A stretch of 36,768 bases of DNA from Melioribacteraceae bacterium (GTDB taxonomy: Bacteria; Bacteroidota; Ignavibacteria; Ignavibacteriales; Melioribacteraceae), in the NCBI GenBank assembly GCA_026983755.1, contig JALSTL010000169.1, positions 1-36,768 on the forward strand, given 5' to 3'. The notes under the pieces were generated by a model. The model saw only the letters and a list, made by a program, of their open reading frames with translations. It did no database searches and had not been told where the DNA came from. Below are positions 6,810-15,474 of the stretch, one piece after another. The first letter of the stretch is position 1; every line of letters starts with the position of its first letter. A program made the translations under genes and the position numbers.

Positions 6810-7211
6810 ATGAAAGAAAGCGTAAAACAACAGCAAGTTGACGATTTAATAAGCCACTTTTGGAGGAACGGATATTTAACAATAAAAAGAAAATACGGGA
6901 AATATTTACCCGAACCCAATTCCGTTGGGCAATACAACGTTGATGCAATTGGAAAACAAAAGAAAAAATATGCTATCGGTATTTTACTAACTGAAGAGGA
7001 ACTTAAAAATCCGAAAGTTTTTGATAAACTTGAATATTTGGCAACACGCCATACAAAATATACAAACAAAAGAGTTACTCTTTTTGTAGGAGTTCCAAAA
7101 CATTTGTTTAGTGATGCAAAGCTTAGTATTTCCAAACTTAGCGAAGAAGCAAGAAAAAACATTAAGCTTGTAAGCATTAGAGAAAATAAAAACGATAAAT
7201 TTATAAATTAA
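6810..7211 (+). CDS. Uncharacterised protein in the lexA operon, possible degenerate nuclease fold
   Basis: 133 residues behind a very strong ribosome site (AGGAGG), 9 bases after the WYL-like gene. Not recognised as a named family. It reads as an alpha/beta protein: helix 5-20 (VKQQQVDDLISHFWRNG), a strand pair YNVDAIGKQ-KKKYAIGILL (42-60), a helix 63-81, a strand RVTLFVGV (88-95) and a last strand IKLVSI (118-123). That order recalls PD-(D/E)XK nucleases, where a strand with an Asp (here D45) precedes a strand ending E-x-K. In this protein the second strand reads AIGILL, so the E-x-K pair is missing. It may be a non-catalytic DNA-binding relative, or the resemblance may be chance. The C-terminus is basic. 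Confidence 0.75.
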   Translation: MKESVKQQQVDDLISHFWRNGYLTIKRKYGKYLPEPNSVGQYNVDAIGKQKKKYAIGILLTEEELKNPKVFDKLEYLATRHTKYTNKRVTLFVGVPKHLFSDAKLSISKLSEEARKNIKLVSIRENKNDKFIN

Positions 7212-7648
7212 ATCTTTAAATATTAAACATTCTTAATTTTAATTATATCTTTTTATTTCTTCCATTTTCTTCAATCGGCAATAAATTATATTCTAAAAAT
7301 TATTCGGCAACATTATTAAGTTAACTTTATTTTTAACCATACTCCAAATATTTGTTTTTCATTTTCAGACAAATAACATAAATATGGTTTTCAATTTATA
7401 TCAATCGGCTTACCTTAACTTACAAAAACCATAATGATTTTAACGTTTATAAGCAGTTGCATTTTTTAACTTTTGGCATACATTCCAAATACAAACATGA
7501 AATCTCTAAAAAACTAAAAAGGAACAGTAAAATTTTCTTTTAACATTTTTACACTTGCAAAAAAATTTTTTTTCGAGAACCAAACCGATTTTCAGTTGTA
7601 CAAAGATTTAGTAAATGGGAATGACAAAATAAGTTGCTTTAATGTACC
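7212..7648. other. Intergenic stretch, no gene seen
   Basis: About 440 AT-rich bases between the lexA operon and the uppS promoter. I find no frame with a ribosome site and plausible protein, no RNA gene, and no clear terminator. The only repeats noticed are trivial, such as TCAATCGGC occurring twice. Confidence 0.6.
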
Positions 7649-7677
7649 TTGACATTTAGAATAGTGACGGTTATTTT
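7649..7677 (+). promoter_or_regulatory. Promoter of the uppS-bamA envelope block
   Basis: TTGACA (7649-7654) and TATTTT (7672-7677) with a 17-base spacer. Transcription would start about 30 bases before the uppS start codon. Confidence 0.65.
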
Positions 7678-7713
7678 TATAAATTGTGAATAAAATTAGT
7701 TGCGAGATTTTTT

Positions 7714-8535
7714 TTGGCAAAAAAACTGAGTAAATCCGATTTAATGCTCATCGAAGAGACAAAAGCTAACGGCAATATTCCAAAACATATTGCTATTATA
7801 ATGGATGGAAACGGACGTTGGGCAAATGCCAAAGGACTTCCGAGAGCGGCGGGACATCGAAGAGGTGTTGAAACCGTTCGAACAATGGTTCAATCCTGCA
7901 TACGTCTTGGTGTTAAATACCTAACGCTTTACACATTTTCTACGGAAAACTGGAACAGGCCCCAGCAAGAAGTAACTATGTTAATGCGGTTAATGGTAAA
8001 AAGTCTTAAAAAAGAAACTGCCGAATTAAATAAAAATAACGTTAAAATTACAACTATAGGAAACACAAAAAGTTTACCCGAAATTGTACGCAAAGAACTT
8101 AATACCGCAATTAATAAAACCAAACACAATAAAAAATTAGTATTGAACTTGGCTTTAAGCTACAGCGGCAGATGGGAAATTGTTGAAGCAACAAAAAAAA
8201 TAGCAGAAGATTTTGCCAAAGGTAAAATAACAAAAAAAGATATAACCGAAGAATTTGTATCCAAAAAATTAACAACCGCCAATTTACCCGATCCCGATTT
8301 AATGATTAGAAGTGGCGGTGAACATAGAATTAGCAATTTTTTAATCTGGCAAATTGCTTATTCGGAATTATATGTTTCCAAAGTTTTGTGGCCGGATTTT
8401 AAATGTAAAAATTTGGTGGAAGCCATTCAAGATTATCAAAATAGAGAGAGAAGATTTGGACTTATTAGTGAACAAATTTCGAAAACCCGCAATGTTCCTC
8501 AATCGAAAAACAAGCTTACCAAACAACTTGTTTAG
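7714..8535 (+). CDS. uppS: Isoprenyl transferase (undecaprenyl diphosphate synthase)
   Basis: Cis-prenyltransferase that extends farnesyl diphosphate with isopentenyl diphosphate to make the C55 lipid carrier for peptidoglycan and O-glycans. Signature HIAIIMDGNGRWA (residues 25-37, catalytic D31) with GLPRAAGHRRG right after; RSGGEHRISNFL and the AYSELYV segment complete the active site in the C-terminal half. The annotated start is a TTG at 7714 with only a weak ribosome site; an in-frame ATG at 7744 is the alternative and would still keep the whole domain. It is the first gene of the envelope block and its last 44 bases overlap bamA in another frame. The C-terminal 25 residues (SEQISKTRNVPQ onward) are a basic tail partly dictated by that overlap. 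Confidence 0.95.
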   Translation: MAKKLSKSDLMLIEETKANGNIPKHIAIIMDGNGRWANAKGLPRAAGHRRGVETVRTMVQSCIRLGVKYLTLYTFSTENWNRPQQEVTMLMRLMVKSLKKETAELNKNNVKITTIGNTKSLPEIVRKELNTAINKTKHNKKLVLNLALSYSGRWEIVEATKKIAEDFAKGKITKKDITEEFVSKKLTTANLPDPDLMIRSGGEHRISNFLIWQIAYSELYVSKVLWPDFKCKNLVEAIQDYQNRERRFGLISEQISKTRNVPQSKNKLTKQLV

Positions 8536-10996
8536 ATTTACTTTAATAATATTGATTGTTTTTAGCACCGGTATTTATCCGCAATTCCAAAAAAAATCTT
8601 ATAAAATTTTGGGAATTTCGGTTCAAGGCAATAAAACAGCCGATGCAAATACTATAATTGCAAACAGCGGACTTAAAGAAGGAACAACTTTGGAAATACC
8701 CGGAGATGCCACTAACAATGCAATAAAAAGACTATGGGCACTCGGTATATTCAACGATATTAAAATTATAGCTGATAAAAAGCTTGACAACGGTATTTTT
8801 TTGCTAATTAAACTTAAAGAACTTAACAGAATTGAAAATGTTATTATTCGAGGCAACGACGAACTTGACGAAAGCGACATTGAGAAAAAAATTTCATTAG
8901 TCAGCGGACAAACATTAAAACCTCAGGAAATAAAAAAATCCATAAACAAAATAAAAGAACTTTACGAAGAAGAAGGATATTTAAATGCCGAAATAACTCC
9001 ACTTACTTTTTCGTTTCTTTCTTCCGATACTTCTCAAAATGTTATAACAGTTACTTGGCAAAACAGTAAAAATCCCGATGACATTGAAACCACAACATAT
9101 AAATTCGATCCTAAAATAAAATCGAACATTATAGGACGAATTAAAAACCGCGAACTATTGGTTTTGCACATTAACGAAGGTACGGAAGTAAAGGTAAGAA
9201 GCATTACATTTAGCGGCAATAAAGCATTTGACGATTCCAAACTTAGAAGCGCTTTGGACGAAACCGTTCAAGATGCTTGGTGGCGTTTTTGGAACTCTGC
9301 AAAATTTAAAAGAAAAGATTTTGAAAAAGATAAAGAAGCACTTACTACATTCTATCAAAAAAACGGTTACAGAGATTTTGAAATTCTATCGGATTCAATT
9401 TCTTTTTCGCCTGATAAAAAATATATGGACATTCATATAAATGTTTATGAAGGTCCGCAATACAAAATAAGAAATATAACTTGGGAAGGAAACACAGTTT
9501 ACCCGGACGCACTTTTAACGGAAAGATTAGGATTTAAAAAAGGAGATATTTATAACTACGAATTATTTAATCAAAATTTATTCGGAAATAAAACCCAAAC
9601 AGACGTTGCCTCTTTATTTTTAGATAACGGATATTTAACATTTCGTCAAGAAGTTTCTGAACAGAAAGTTGCGGAAGATTCTATAGACATAAACATAAAG
9701 GTAACCGAAAACAACCAATTTAAAATAGGTTCTGTTGATATAACAGGTAACGATAGAACCAAAGACAAAGTAATCCGAAGAGAACTTTACACCGTTCCGG
9801 GAGATTATTTCAGAAGAAGCAACGTAATGCGCAGCATACAACAACTTGCCAATTTACAATATTTCAATGTGGAACAACTTTACAAAAAAGGTGTTGATTA
9901 CAAACCTGTTTCCGATAGTTTGGTTAATTTGGTTTATCATGTTGTGGAAAAATCCAGCGATTTTATTAATGCTTCCGTCGGTTACAGCGGATTTTTCGGA
10001 TTTAGCGGTTCTATCGGATTTACTCTGTCTAATTTTTCATTAGCCGAACCTTTCCAACTTGGAGGCGGACAAATACTTAACTTTAATTGGCAATTCGGTG
10101 TTGGAAATTATTACAGAACATTTGCGCTGGGCTTTACGGAACCTTGGTTTATGGATACACCGACTTCACTGGGGTTTAATATTAACGATACAAGACAAAG
10201 ATATATTTACGATTTACGTCAATCGGGTATTTCCCTTACGGTAGGACGCAGATTAAAGTGGCCGGATGACAGATTTTATATTCAAGGCTCTTTACGTTTT
10301 CAATATAATAACGTTCTAGACGGAAGAAATTTTTATGCAACTGGAATTTCACATCAATACACCGCGGGATTGGCTATTAACCGTGCGGATATAGATAATC
10401 CTATCTTCCCTTCCATCGGTTCTAGAATTGCTTTTAATTTCGATCTTTCCGGTGGTCCGTTCCTTCCGGGTGACGTTGATTATTACAAAATGCAATTTAA
10501 AGCGGATTGGTACAGAAAATTATTCGGAACAAACAGAATTGTTTTTTATACCGGTGCCGATATCGGTTATATTCACGAACTAGTAAAAGGAACAACAATT
10601 CAACCGTTTGAATTTTTCTACATGGGTGGTAACGGTTTAATAATTGCAACAACACCGTTAAGAGGTTATCCGGATAGATCCATCGGTCCTAAATTTAACG
10701 ATAATAATATAGGCGGCCGTGTAAAATTAAAATATACAACAGAACTAAGAGCCGCACTTACTTTGGAACCAATGCCAATTTATTTAATTGCTTTTGCCGA
10801 AGCCGGAAATGCCTTCAGAAATTTACCTACGGCAAATTTATTCGATTTGAAAAAATCCGTTGGGGTTGGCGCCAGAATTATGATTAACCCAATCGGTTTA
10901 ATCGGTTTCGATTACGGCTACGGTTTCGATAGAAAATCTGTTGACGGAGAAGACCCTAAATGGGAATTCCATTTTCAATTCGGTAAAGGTTTCTGA
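8492..10996 (+). CDS. bamA: Outer membrane protein assembly factor BamA
   Basis: Central Omp85 insertase that folds beta-barrel proteins into the outer membrane. Start taken at the ATG at 8492: it begins a good signal peptide (MFLNRKTSLPNNLFRFTLII up to about residue 31, with STGIYPQ at the end), while upstream in-frame codons lie inside uppS. Residues 34 to about 430 form a string of POTRA domains, each with a G-N start such as VQGNKTADANTI, IRGNDELDESDI, FSGNKAFDDSKL, WEGNTVYPDALL and ITGNDRTKDKVI, so five are visible. The rest is the 16-strand barrel with the lock motif LRGY at 723-726 and a final Phe (HFQFGKGF) as the beta-signal. 834 residues. The gene overlaps uppS and precedes the chaperone genes that feed it. 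Confidence 0.96.
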   Translation: MFLNRKTSLPNNLFRFTLIILIVFSTGIYPQFQKKSYKILGISVQGNKTADANTIIANSGLKEGTTLEIPGDATNNAIKRLWALGIFNDIKIIADKKLDNGIFLLIKLKELNRIENVIIRGNDELDESDIEKKISLVSGQTLKPQEIKKSINKIKELYEEEGYLNAEITPLTFSFLSSDTSQNVITVTWQNSKNPDDIETTTYKFDPKIKSNIIGRIKNRELLVLHINEGTEVKVRSITFSGNKAFDDSKLRSALDETVQDAWWRFWNSAKFKRKDFEKDKEALTTFYQKNGYRDFEILSDSISFSPDKKYMDIHINVYEGPQYKIRNITWEGNTVYPDALLTERLGFKKGDIYNYELFNQNLFGNKTQTDVASLFLDNGYLTFRQEVSEQKVAEDSIDINIKVTENNQFKIGSVDITGNDRTKDKVIRRELYTVPGDYFRRSNVMRSIQQLANLQYFNVEQLYKKGVDYKPVSDSLVNLVYHVVEKSSDFINASVGYSGFFGFSGSIGFTLSNFSLAEPFQLGGGQILNFNWQFGVGNYYRTFALGFTEPWFMDTPTSLGFNINDTRQRYIYDLRQSGISLTVGRRLKWPDDRFYIQGSLRFQYNNVLDGRNFYATGISHQYTAGLAINRADIDNPIFPSIGSRIAFNFDLSGGPFLPGDVDYYKMQFKADWYRKLFGTNRIVFYTGADIGYIHELVKGTTIQPFEFFYMGGNGLIIATTPLRGYPDRSIGPKFNDNNIGGRVKLKYTTELRAALTLEPMPIYLIAFAEAGNAFRNLPTANLFDLKKSVGVGARIMINPIGLIGFDYGYGFDRKSVDGEDPKWEFHFQFGKGF

Positions 10997-11100
10997 TTTT
11001 TATTTAATTAAGAAAATTTCACTAAAAGTATCATAACTTTAATATTTATAATATATTTACAATAAATAAATACAAATACTTAACAAACAAAGAGGTAAAA

Positions 11101-11622
11101 TTGAAAACTTCGAACATCTTAATATTTTTATTACTTTTGGTCTCATTAACATTTGCACAAAACAATCAAAAAATCGGTTGGGTAGATTCCGGTGTAATAT
11201 TGCAACAATATCCGCCCGCAATAAAAGCCCAAAGCGATTTGGACGCATTAACCGCAAAATGGACAAAATCCATAGACAGCATGAAAACGGCTCTTCAGAA
11301 AGAATACGCAAAAGCTCAAAAACAATTTGCGAACATGACACCGGACAAACAAAGAGAAGTTCAGCAACAACTTGTTCAAAAAGAACAACACATACAACAA
11401 TTTCAACAACAAAAATTTGCTCAACCTAACGGAGAATTGTTTTTAAAACAACAAAAATTATTAAAACCGATTAAAGATAAAATTCTTAAAGCAATTGATT
11501 ACGTTAGAAAAAAAGAAGGTATGAACTTCGTGTTTGACAAAACCGGAGATGTTCTTTTATTATTTGCCGATCCGCAATACGATATTACAAATGCAGTTTT
11601 AGACAAATTAAAACGAGGCTAA
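11101..11622 (+). CDS. Periplasmic chaperone Skp/OmpH, copy 1
   Basis: Skp-family chaperone that holds unfolded outer membrane proteins on the way to BamA. TTG start at 11101 with AGAGG six bases ahead. Signal peptide residues 1-19 (ending LTFAQ), then KIGWVDSGVILQQYP, the standard Skp N-terminal strand-helix. A long Gln-rich coiled coil follows (about 45-105, with QQLVQKEQHIQQFQQQK). C-terminal return strands include MNFVFDKTGDVLLLFAD and the DITNAVLDKL tail. 173 residues, normal for the family. Followed at 88 bases by a second copy; a terminator-like hairpin lies between them, so the two may be expressed at different levels. Confidence 0.92.
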   Translation: MKTSNILIFLLLLVSLTFAQNNQKIGWVDSGVILQQYPPAIKAQSDLDALTAKWTKSIDSMKTALQKEYAKAQKQFANMTPDKQREVQQQLVQKEQHIQQFQQQKFAQPNGELFLKQQKLLKPIKDKILKAIDYVRKKEGMNFVFDKTGDVLLLFADPQYDITNAVLDKLKRG

Positions 11623-11638
11623 TAAACCATGCTTTTTA

Positions 11639-11687
11639 TAGAGGTTTGCAAGTTGACTTTTACAATTTTCAAACCTCTATTTTTTTA
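11639..11687 (+). terminator. Terminator or attenuator between the two skp genes
   Basis: TAGAGGTTTG (11639-11648) pairs perfectly with CAAACCTCTA (11670-11679) over a 21-base loop, followed by TTTTTTT. As the downstream skp copy has a ribosome site but no obvious promoter of its own, partial read-through is likely. Confidence 0.8.
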
Positions 11688-11710
11688 TATAAAACTTTAG
11701 GAGCAATAAA

Positions 11711-12223
11711 ATGAAAAAGATATTTTTACCTGTTCTTATTCTGTTTCTATTCTCTTTTTCAATTATTTCGGCACAACTTAAAATCGGATATGTTGATTCC
11801 GAAGCAATTATAAAACAATTACCCGATGCACAAGACGCACAAAAAAATATTGATTTGCAAATTGACAAATGGGAAAAAGAAATAAAAAAACTTAGGCAAA
11901 AATGGAAAGACAAATTTGACGATTACCAAAGAAGAAAGTTGATAATGAGCAAACAAAAAAGAGCCGAAATGGAAAAAGAACTTGTTGATTTGGAACAAGA
12001 TGTTACACGTTACAAACAAAATATTTACGGTGAAAACGGAAAACTGTTCAAATTGCAGGAAGAGCTTATGAAACCGATACAAAATCAAATTTTTAATGCA
12101 ATAGACGAAGTTGCCAAAGAAGGTAACTTCGACTTTATATTTGATAGAAGCGGAGACCTTATATTTTTATATGCGAAAGAAAAATATGATGTTACTCCTC
12201 AAGTACTTAATAAATTACAATAA
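11711..12223 (+). CDS. Periplasmic chaperone Skp/OmpH, copy 2
   Basis: Paralogue of the preceding gene, 170 residues, ATG at 11711 with TAGGAG ahead. Signal peptide 1-22 (ending SIISAQ), then LKIGYVDSEAIIKQLPDAQD. The helical tentacle is more charged than in copy 1 (WEKEIKKLRQKWKDKFDDYQ), lacking the Gln-rich runs. C-terminal FDFIFDRSGDLIFLYA and a YDVTPQVLNKL tail match copy 1. Two to three skp copies are common in Bacteroidota. The different tentacles suggest different clients or mixed trimers, which is inference. lpxD starts 3 bases after its stop. Confidence 0.93.
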   Translation: MKKIFLPVLILFLFSFSIISAQLKIGYVDSEAIIKQLPDAQDAQKNIDLQIDKWEKEIKKLRQKWKDKFDDYQRRKLIMSKQKRAEMEKELVDLEQDVTRYKQNIYGENGKLFKLQEELMKPIQNQIFNAIDEVAKEGNFDFIFDRSGDLIFLYAKEKYDVTPQVLNKLQ

Positions 12224-12226
12224 CAA

Positions 12227-13276
12227 ATGAAAACGAGCGTAAGGAATATAGCTAATATTGTAAACGGTGAAATAATAGGTAACCCGAATTTAATTATAAA
12301 CAATGTTGCAAGAATTGAAGAAGCACAGCAAGGTGAGCTTTCTTTTTATTATGACCCGGCATATAAAAAATATTTAAAAACAACAAAAGCATCTGCCGTT
12401 ATTATCGGAAATAAAAACGAAACGATTTCCGATAAAACCACTTACATCATTGTTGATAAACCTAATATTGCATTTCAGAAAATAATACTTAAATATTTTA
12501 ATCCGAATTTTAAATTTTCCGGTATTGCCGAATCTGCAAAAATATGTAAAACCGTAAAACTTAAAAAAAACATTGGGATTGGAGACAATGTATATATTGG
12601 AGAAAATTGTATAATTGAAGAAGGAGTAACAATATATCCCAATACGGTAATAATGAATAATTGTAAAATAGGTAAGAATACATTGATATTCCCAAACGTA
12701 ACAATAAGAGAAGATACGATAATCGGGAACAACGTAATAATACAACCCGGTGCGGTAATAGGTTCCGACGGGTTCGGTTATCTGAAAAATCCGGAAGGTG
12801 TTTATAATAAAATACCACAAATAGGAAATGTTATTATTGATGATGATGTTGAAATAGGAGCAAATGTTACAATAGACCGTTCATCGTTAGGCTCCACAAT
12901 TATAGGCAAAGGAGTTAAACTGGATAACCTTGTACAAGTAGCCCACAATGTTACAATTGGTTCCAATACTGTTTTTTCATCTCAATCCGGTATTGCAGGC
13001 AGTTCCAAAATAGGGAAAAATTGTATTGTTGCCGGGCAAGTTGGAATTGTCGGACATCTAAAAATAGGAGATAATGTGATAATAGGAGGTCAATCCGGAG
13101 TTACCAAATCTATAAAAAAGCCGGGCACATATTTCGGAACTCCCGCAAAAGAAATTAAAACCAGTCTTCGCCTTGAAGCACACATACGCAATTTACCAAG
13201 TTACGCAGATGAAATTAAAAATCTGGAAAATAAAATTACCGAATTAAAGCTTAAATTATCAAATATTAAATCATAA
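12227..13276 (+). CDS. lpxD: UDP-3-O-acyl-glucosamine N-acyltransferase
   Basis: Third enzyme of lipid A synthesis: adds the N-linked hydroxyacyl chain from ACP to UDP-3-O-acyl-GlcN. Residues 1-100 are the uridine-binding N-terminal domain (with GELSFYYDPAYKKYL). From about 105 to 310 the chain is a left-handed beta-helix of hexapeptide repeats (IGIGDNVYIGENCIIEEGV and so on). The catalytic His is H240 in LVQVAHNVTIG, and the GSDGFGY loop is at 179-185. The C-terminal helix 320-349 packs the trimer. 349 residues is normal. Three bases follow the skp stop, and lpxC-fabZ starts 11 bases after its end, so one transcript is likely. Confidence 0.97.
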   Translation: MKTSVRNIANIVNGEIIGNPNLIINNVARIEEAQQGELSFYYDPAYKKYLKTTKASAVIIGNKNETISDKTTYIIVDKPNIAFQKIILKYFNPNFKFSGIAESAKICKTVKLKKNIGIGDNVYIGENCIIEEGVTIYPNTVIMNNCKIGKNTLIFPNVTIREDTIIGNNVIIQPGAVIGSDGFGYLKNPEGVYNKIPQIGNVIIDDDVEIGANVTIDRSSLGSTIIGKGVKLDNLVQVAHNVTIGSNTVFSSQSGIAGSSKIGKNCIVAGQVGIVGHLKIGDNVIIGGQSGVTKSIKKPGTYFGTPAKEIKTSLRLEAHIRNLPSYADEIKNLENKITELKLKLSNIKS

Positions 13277-13287
13277 GGAAATTTTTA

Positions 13288-14697
13288 ATGCTCGATCTTC
13301 AAACAACCATAGGTAAAGCCGTCTCAATTTCCGGTGTCGGATTACATACCGGAGGTTCTTCTACAATGACATTTAAACCCGCACCCGATAATTACGGTAT
13401 AAAATTTATCAGAACCGACTTGGGCAATAAACCTGAAATACCCGCTCTTGTTGAATACGTTGTGGATGTTTCCAGAGGAACAACTTTAGGCCTTGGCGAT
13501 GTAAAAGTCCATACGGTAGAACACGTTTTGGCTGCAATTGCCGGGCTTCAAATAGATAATATTATTATAGAACTTGATAATGAAGAACCACCTATTGGGG
13601 ATGGAAGTGCAAAACCTTTTGTAGATAAACTTTTTGAAGCAGGAATAGTAAAGCAAAAAACGCCAAAAGATTATTTAATAATAGATAAAACCATAACATA
13701 TAAAAATGAAGACGAACAGGTTGATATTGTAGCTTTACCTTTGGATGGTTTTAGAATGACGGTTATGGTAGATTATAAAAACCCCGCTCTGGGTAGTCAG
13801 CATACCGGTTTGTTCGATTTGGAAGGCGAATTTGTAAAAGACTTTGCACCTACAAGAACATTTTGTTTTTTAAGTGAAGTTGAAGCATTGGTTGATCAAG
13901 GTTTAATTAAAGGAGGAAACATTGATAATGCAGTTGTAATAGTTGACCATGAAATTTCCGAGGAAGAACTTAATAACTTAAGCGGCAAACTCGGTTTAAC
14001 CGAGAAAATTACAATCGGTAAAAACGGATTTTTAAATGAAAATAATTTACGTTTTAAAAACGAACCTGTACGTCATAAGTTATTGGATATGCTTGGAGAC
14101 CTTGCGTTAATAGGTGCTCCGTTAAAAGCACAAATACTAGCCGCTCGTCCCGGACATAAATCCAATGTTGAGTTTGCCAAAATTGTTAGAAAACTTTATC
14201 AACAAAAACAATTGGAAAAACAATATCAACATGTAAAAAAAGAGGGTGTTATTTTCGATACCGTTGCAATTCAAAAAATTCTTCCCCACCGGTATCCTTT
14301 TTTACTTGTTGATAAAATAATTCATCTTGAACTTGATAAAAAAGTTATAGGTATAAAATCCGTTACTGTTAACGAACCTTTTTTTCAAGGACATTTTCCC
14401 GGTCAACCTATAATGCCCGGTGTTTTGATTATAGAAGCAATGGCACAAACCGGTGGTATTCTTATGTTAAATTCGGCAGAAAATCCATCCGAAAAACTTG
14501 TACTTTTTATGGGAATAGATAAAGCCAAATTCAGAAAACCGGTTGTACCGGGCGACCAACTTTTTATTGAGGCGGAATTACTTAATAAAAGAAATCGCTT
14601 TGTTGTTATTAAAGCCAAAGCAAAAGTAGGTAACAATATTGTTGCCGAAGCGGAATTAAAAGCCGCAATCGTTAACAGAAATAATTTAGAAAATTAA
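13288..14697 (+). CDS. lpxC/fabZ: Fused UDP-3-O-acyl-GlcNAc deacetylase / 3-hydroxyacyl-ACP dehydratase
   Basis: Bifunctional protein of 469 residues. Residues 1 to about 310 are LpxC, the zinc deacetylase committing to lipid A: zinc ligands H79 (HTVEHVLAA, with E78), H263 and D267 (HKLLDMLGD), and catalytic H290 in RPGHKSN. Residues about 323-469 are FabZ, the hot-dog dehydratase of fatty acid synthesis: ILPHRYPFLLVDK (331-343), GHFPGQPIMPGV with H369, and E383 in IIEAMAQTGG. All catalytic residues are present in both halves. This fusion is known in Bacteroidota and Chlorobi, and couples two enzymes competing for hydroxyacyl-ACP. The stop abuts the lpxA ATG with no gap. Confidence 0.97.
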   Translation: MLDLQTTIGKAVSISGVGLHTGGSSTMTFKPAPDNYGIKFIRTDLGNKPEIPALVEYVVDVSRGTTLGLGDVKVHTVEHVLAAIAGLQIDNIIIELDNEEPPIGDGSAKPFVDKLFEAGIVKQKTPKDYLIIDKTITYKNEDEQVDIVALPLDGFRMTVMVDYKNPALGSQHTGLFDLEGEFVKDFAPTRTFCFLSEVEALVDQGLIKGGNIDNAVVIVDHEISEEELNNLSGKLGLTEKITIGKNGFLNENNLRFKNEPVRHKLLDMLGDLALIGAPLKAQILAARPGHKSNVEFAKIVRKLYQQKQLEKQYQHVKKEGVIFDTVAIQKILPHRYPFLLVDKIIHLELDKKVIGIKSVTVNEPFFQGHFPGQPIMPGVLIIEAMAQTGGILMLNSAENPSEKLVLFMGIDKAKFRKPVVPGDQLFIEAELLNKRNRFVVIKAKAKVGNNIVAEAELKAAIVNRNNLEN

Positions 14698-15474
14698 ATG
14701 AATAATATTCATCCTACAGCCATTGTCAGTTCTAAAGCCGAAATCGGCTTCAATAATATTATTGGTCCTTTTACATTTATTGAAGACGACGTTATTATAG
14801 GAAACAATTGTATTATCGGTTCTCACGTTGGAATTTATAACGGTGCGCGTATTGGAAATAACGTAAAAATTTATCAATCGGTTTCCGTTGCAAATCATCC
14901 TCAAGATTTAAAATTTAAAAACGAAGTAACAACCTTTGAAATTGGTGACGGAACTATTGTTAGAGAATTTGTTACTTTAAACCGCGGTACGGCAGAATCC
15001 GGAACATCTGTTATAGGCAAAAACTGCCTTCTTATGGCTTATGCACATATTGCACATGATTGCGTTGTTGGAAACAATTGTATAATTGCCAATTCGGTTC
15101 AATTAGGCGGTCATGTAAAAATTGGCGATTGGGCAATATTAGGCGGAGGTTCTTTGGTTCACCAATTCTGTAAAATAGGTGAACATGTAATGTTGGGCGG
15201 AGGTTACAGAGTAATTGCGGATATTCCTCCTTTTGTAACCGCTGCTGGCGATCCTTTAAGATACAGAGGCTTAAATACAATAGGGTTAAAACGCAGAGGT
15301 TTTTCCAATAATGATATTTATAAAATTAAAAATATATATTCTTTTATTTTCTCCAAAGGTTTGAATCTTTCGCAAGCTAAGCAAAAAATTAAAGAAGAAT
15401 TCGGAAACGATGAATATGCCAAAGCCATTCTTTCTTTTTTAGATAAAAGTACAAGGGGTTTAATCAAAAAGTGA
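14698..15474 (+). CDS. lpxA: UDP-N-acetylglucosamine O-acyltransferase
   Basis: First enzyme of lipid A synthesis, a trimeric left-handed beta-helix moving a 3-hydroxyacyl chain from ACP to UDP-GlcNAc. Hexapeptide repeats start at once (HPTAIVSSKAEIGFNNIIGP) and run to about residue 185. The catalytic His is H120 in LMAYAHIAHDCVVG; NRGTAESG near 95-102 and the GDPLRYRGLNTIGLKRRGF segment at the start of the C-terminal helical domain are standard. 258 residues, normal. The ATG begins right after the lpxC-fabZ stop codon, suggesting translational coupling; its own stop overlaps the next gene by 4 bases. Confidence 0.97.
   Translation: MNNIHPTAIVSSKAEIGFNNIIGPFTFIEDDVIIGNNCIIGSHVGIYNGARIGNNVKIYQSVSVANHPQDLKFKNEVTTFEIGDGTIVREFVTLNRGTAESGTSVIGKNCLLMAYAHIAHDCVVGNNCIIANSVQLGGHVKIGDWAILGGGSLVHQFCKIGEHVMLGGGYRVIADIPPFVTAAGDPLRYRGLNTIGLKRRGFSNNDIYKIKNIYSFIFSKGLNLSQAKQKIKEEFGNDEYAKAILSFLDKSTRGLIKK

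Noticed and set aside
6791..7177. Minus-strand frame of 128 codons opposite the third lexA-operon gene
   Set aside because: The plus strand has an AGGAGG ribosome site, operon spacing and a better-composed protein. The minus frame is Phe/Leu/Ser/Cys rich without start signals.
8354..8491. Extension of bamA upstream to 8354
   Set aside because: It would give a 46-residue N-terminus before the signal peptide, entirely inside uppS, and block export.
12374..12820. Long open frame (148 codons) on the minus strand inside lpxD
   Set aside because: It is an antisense shadow created by the repetitive hexapeptide coding pattern. It is rich in Tyr, Phe and Ile with no ribosome site or recognisable domain.
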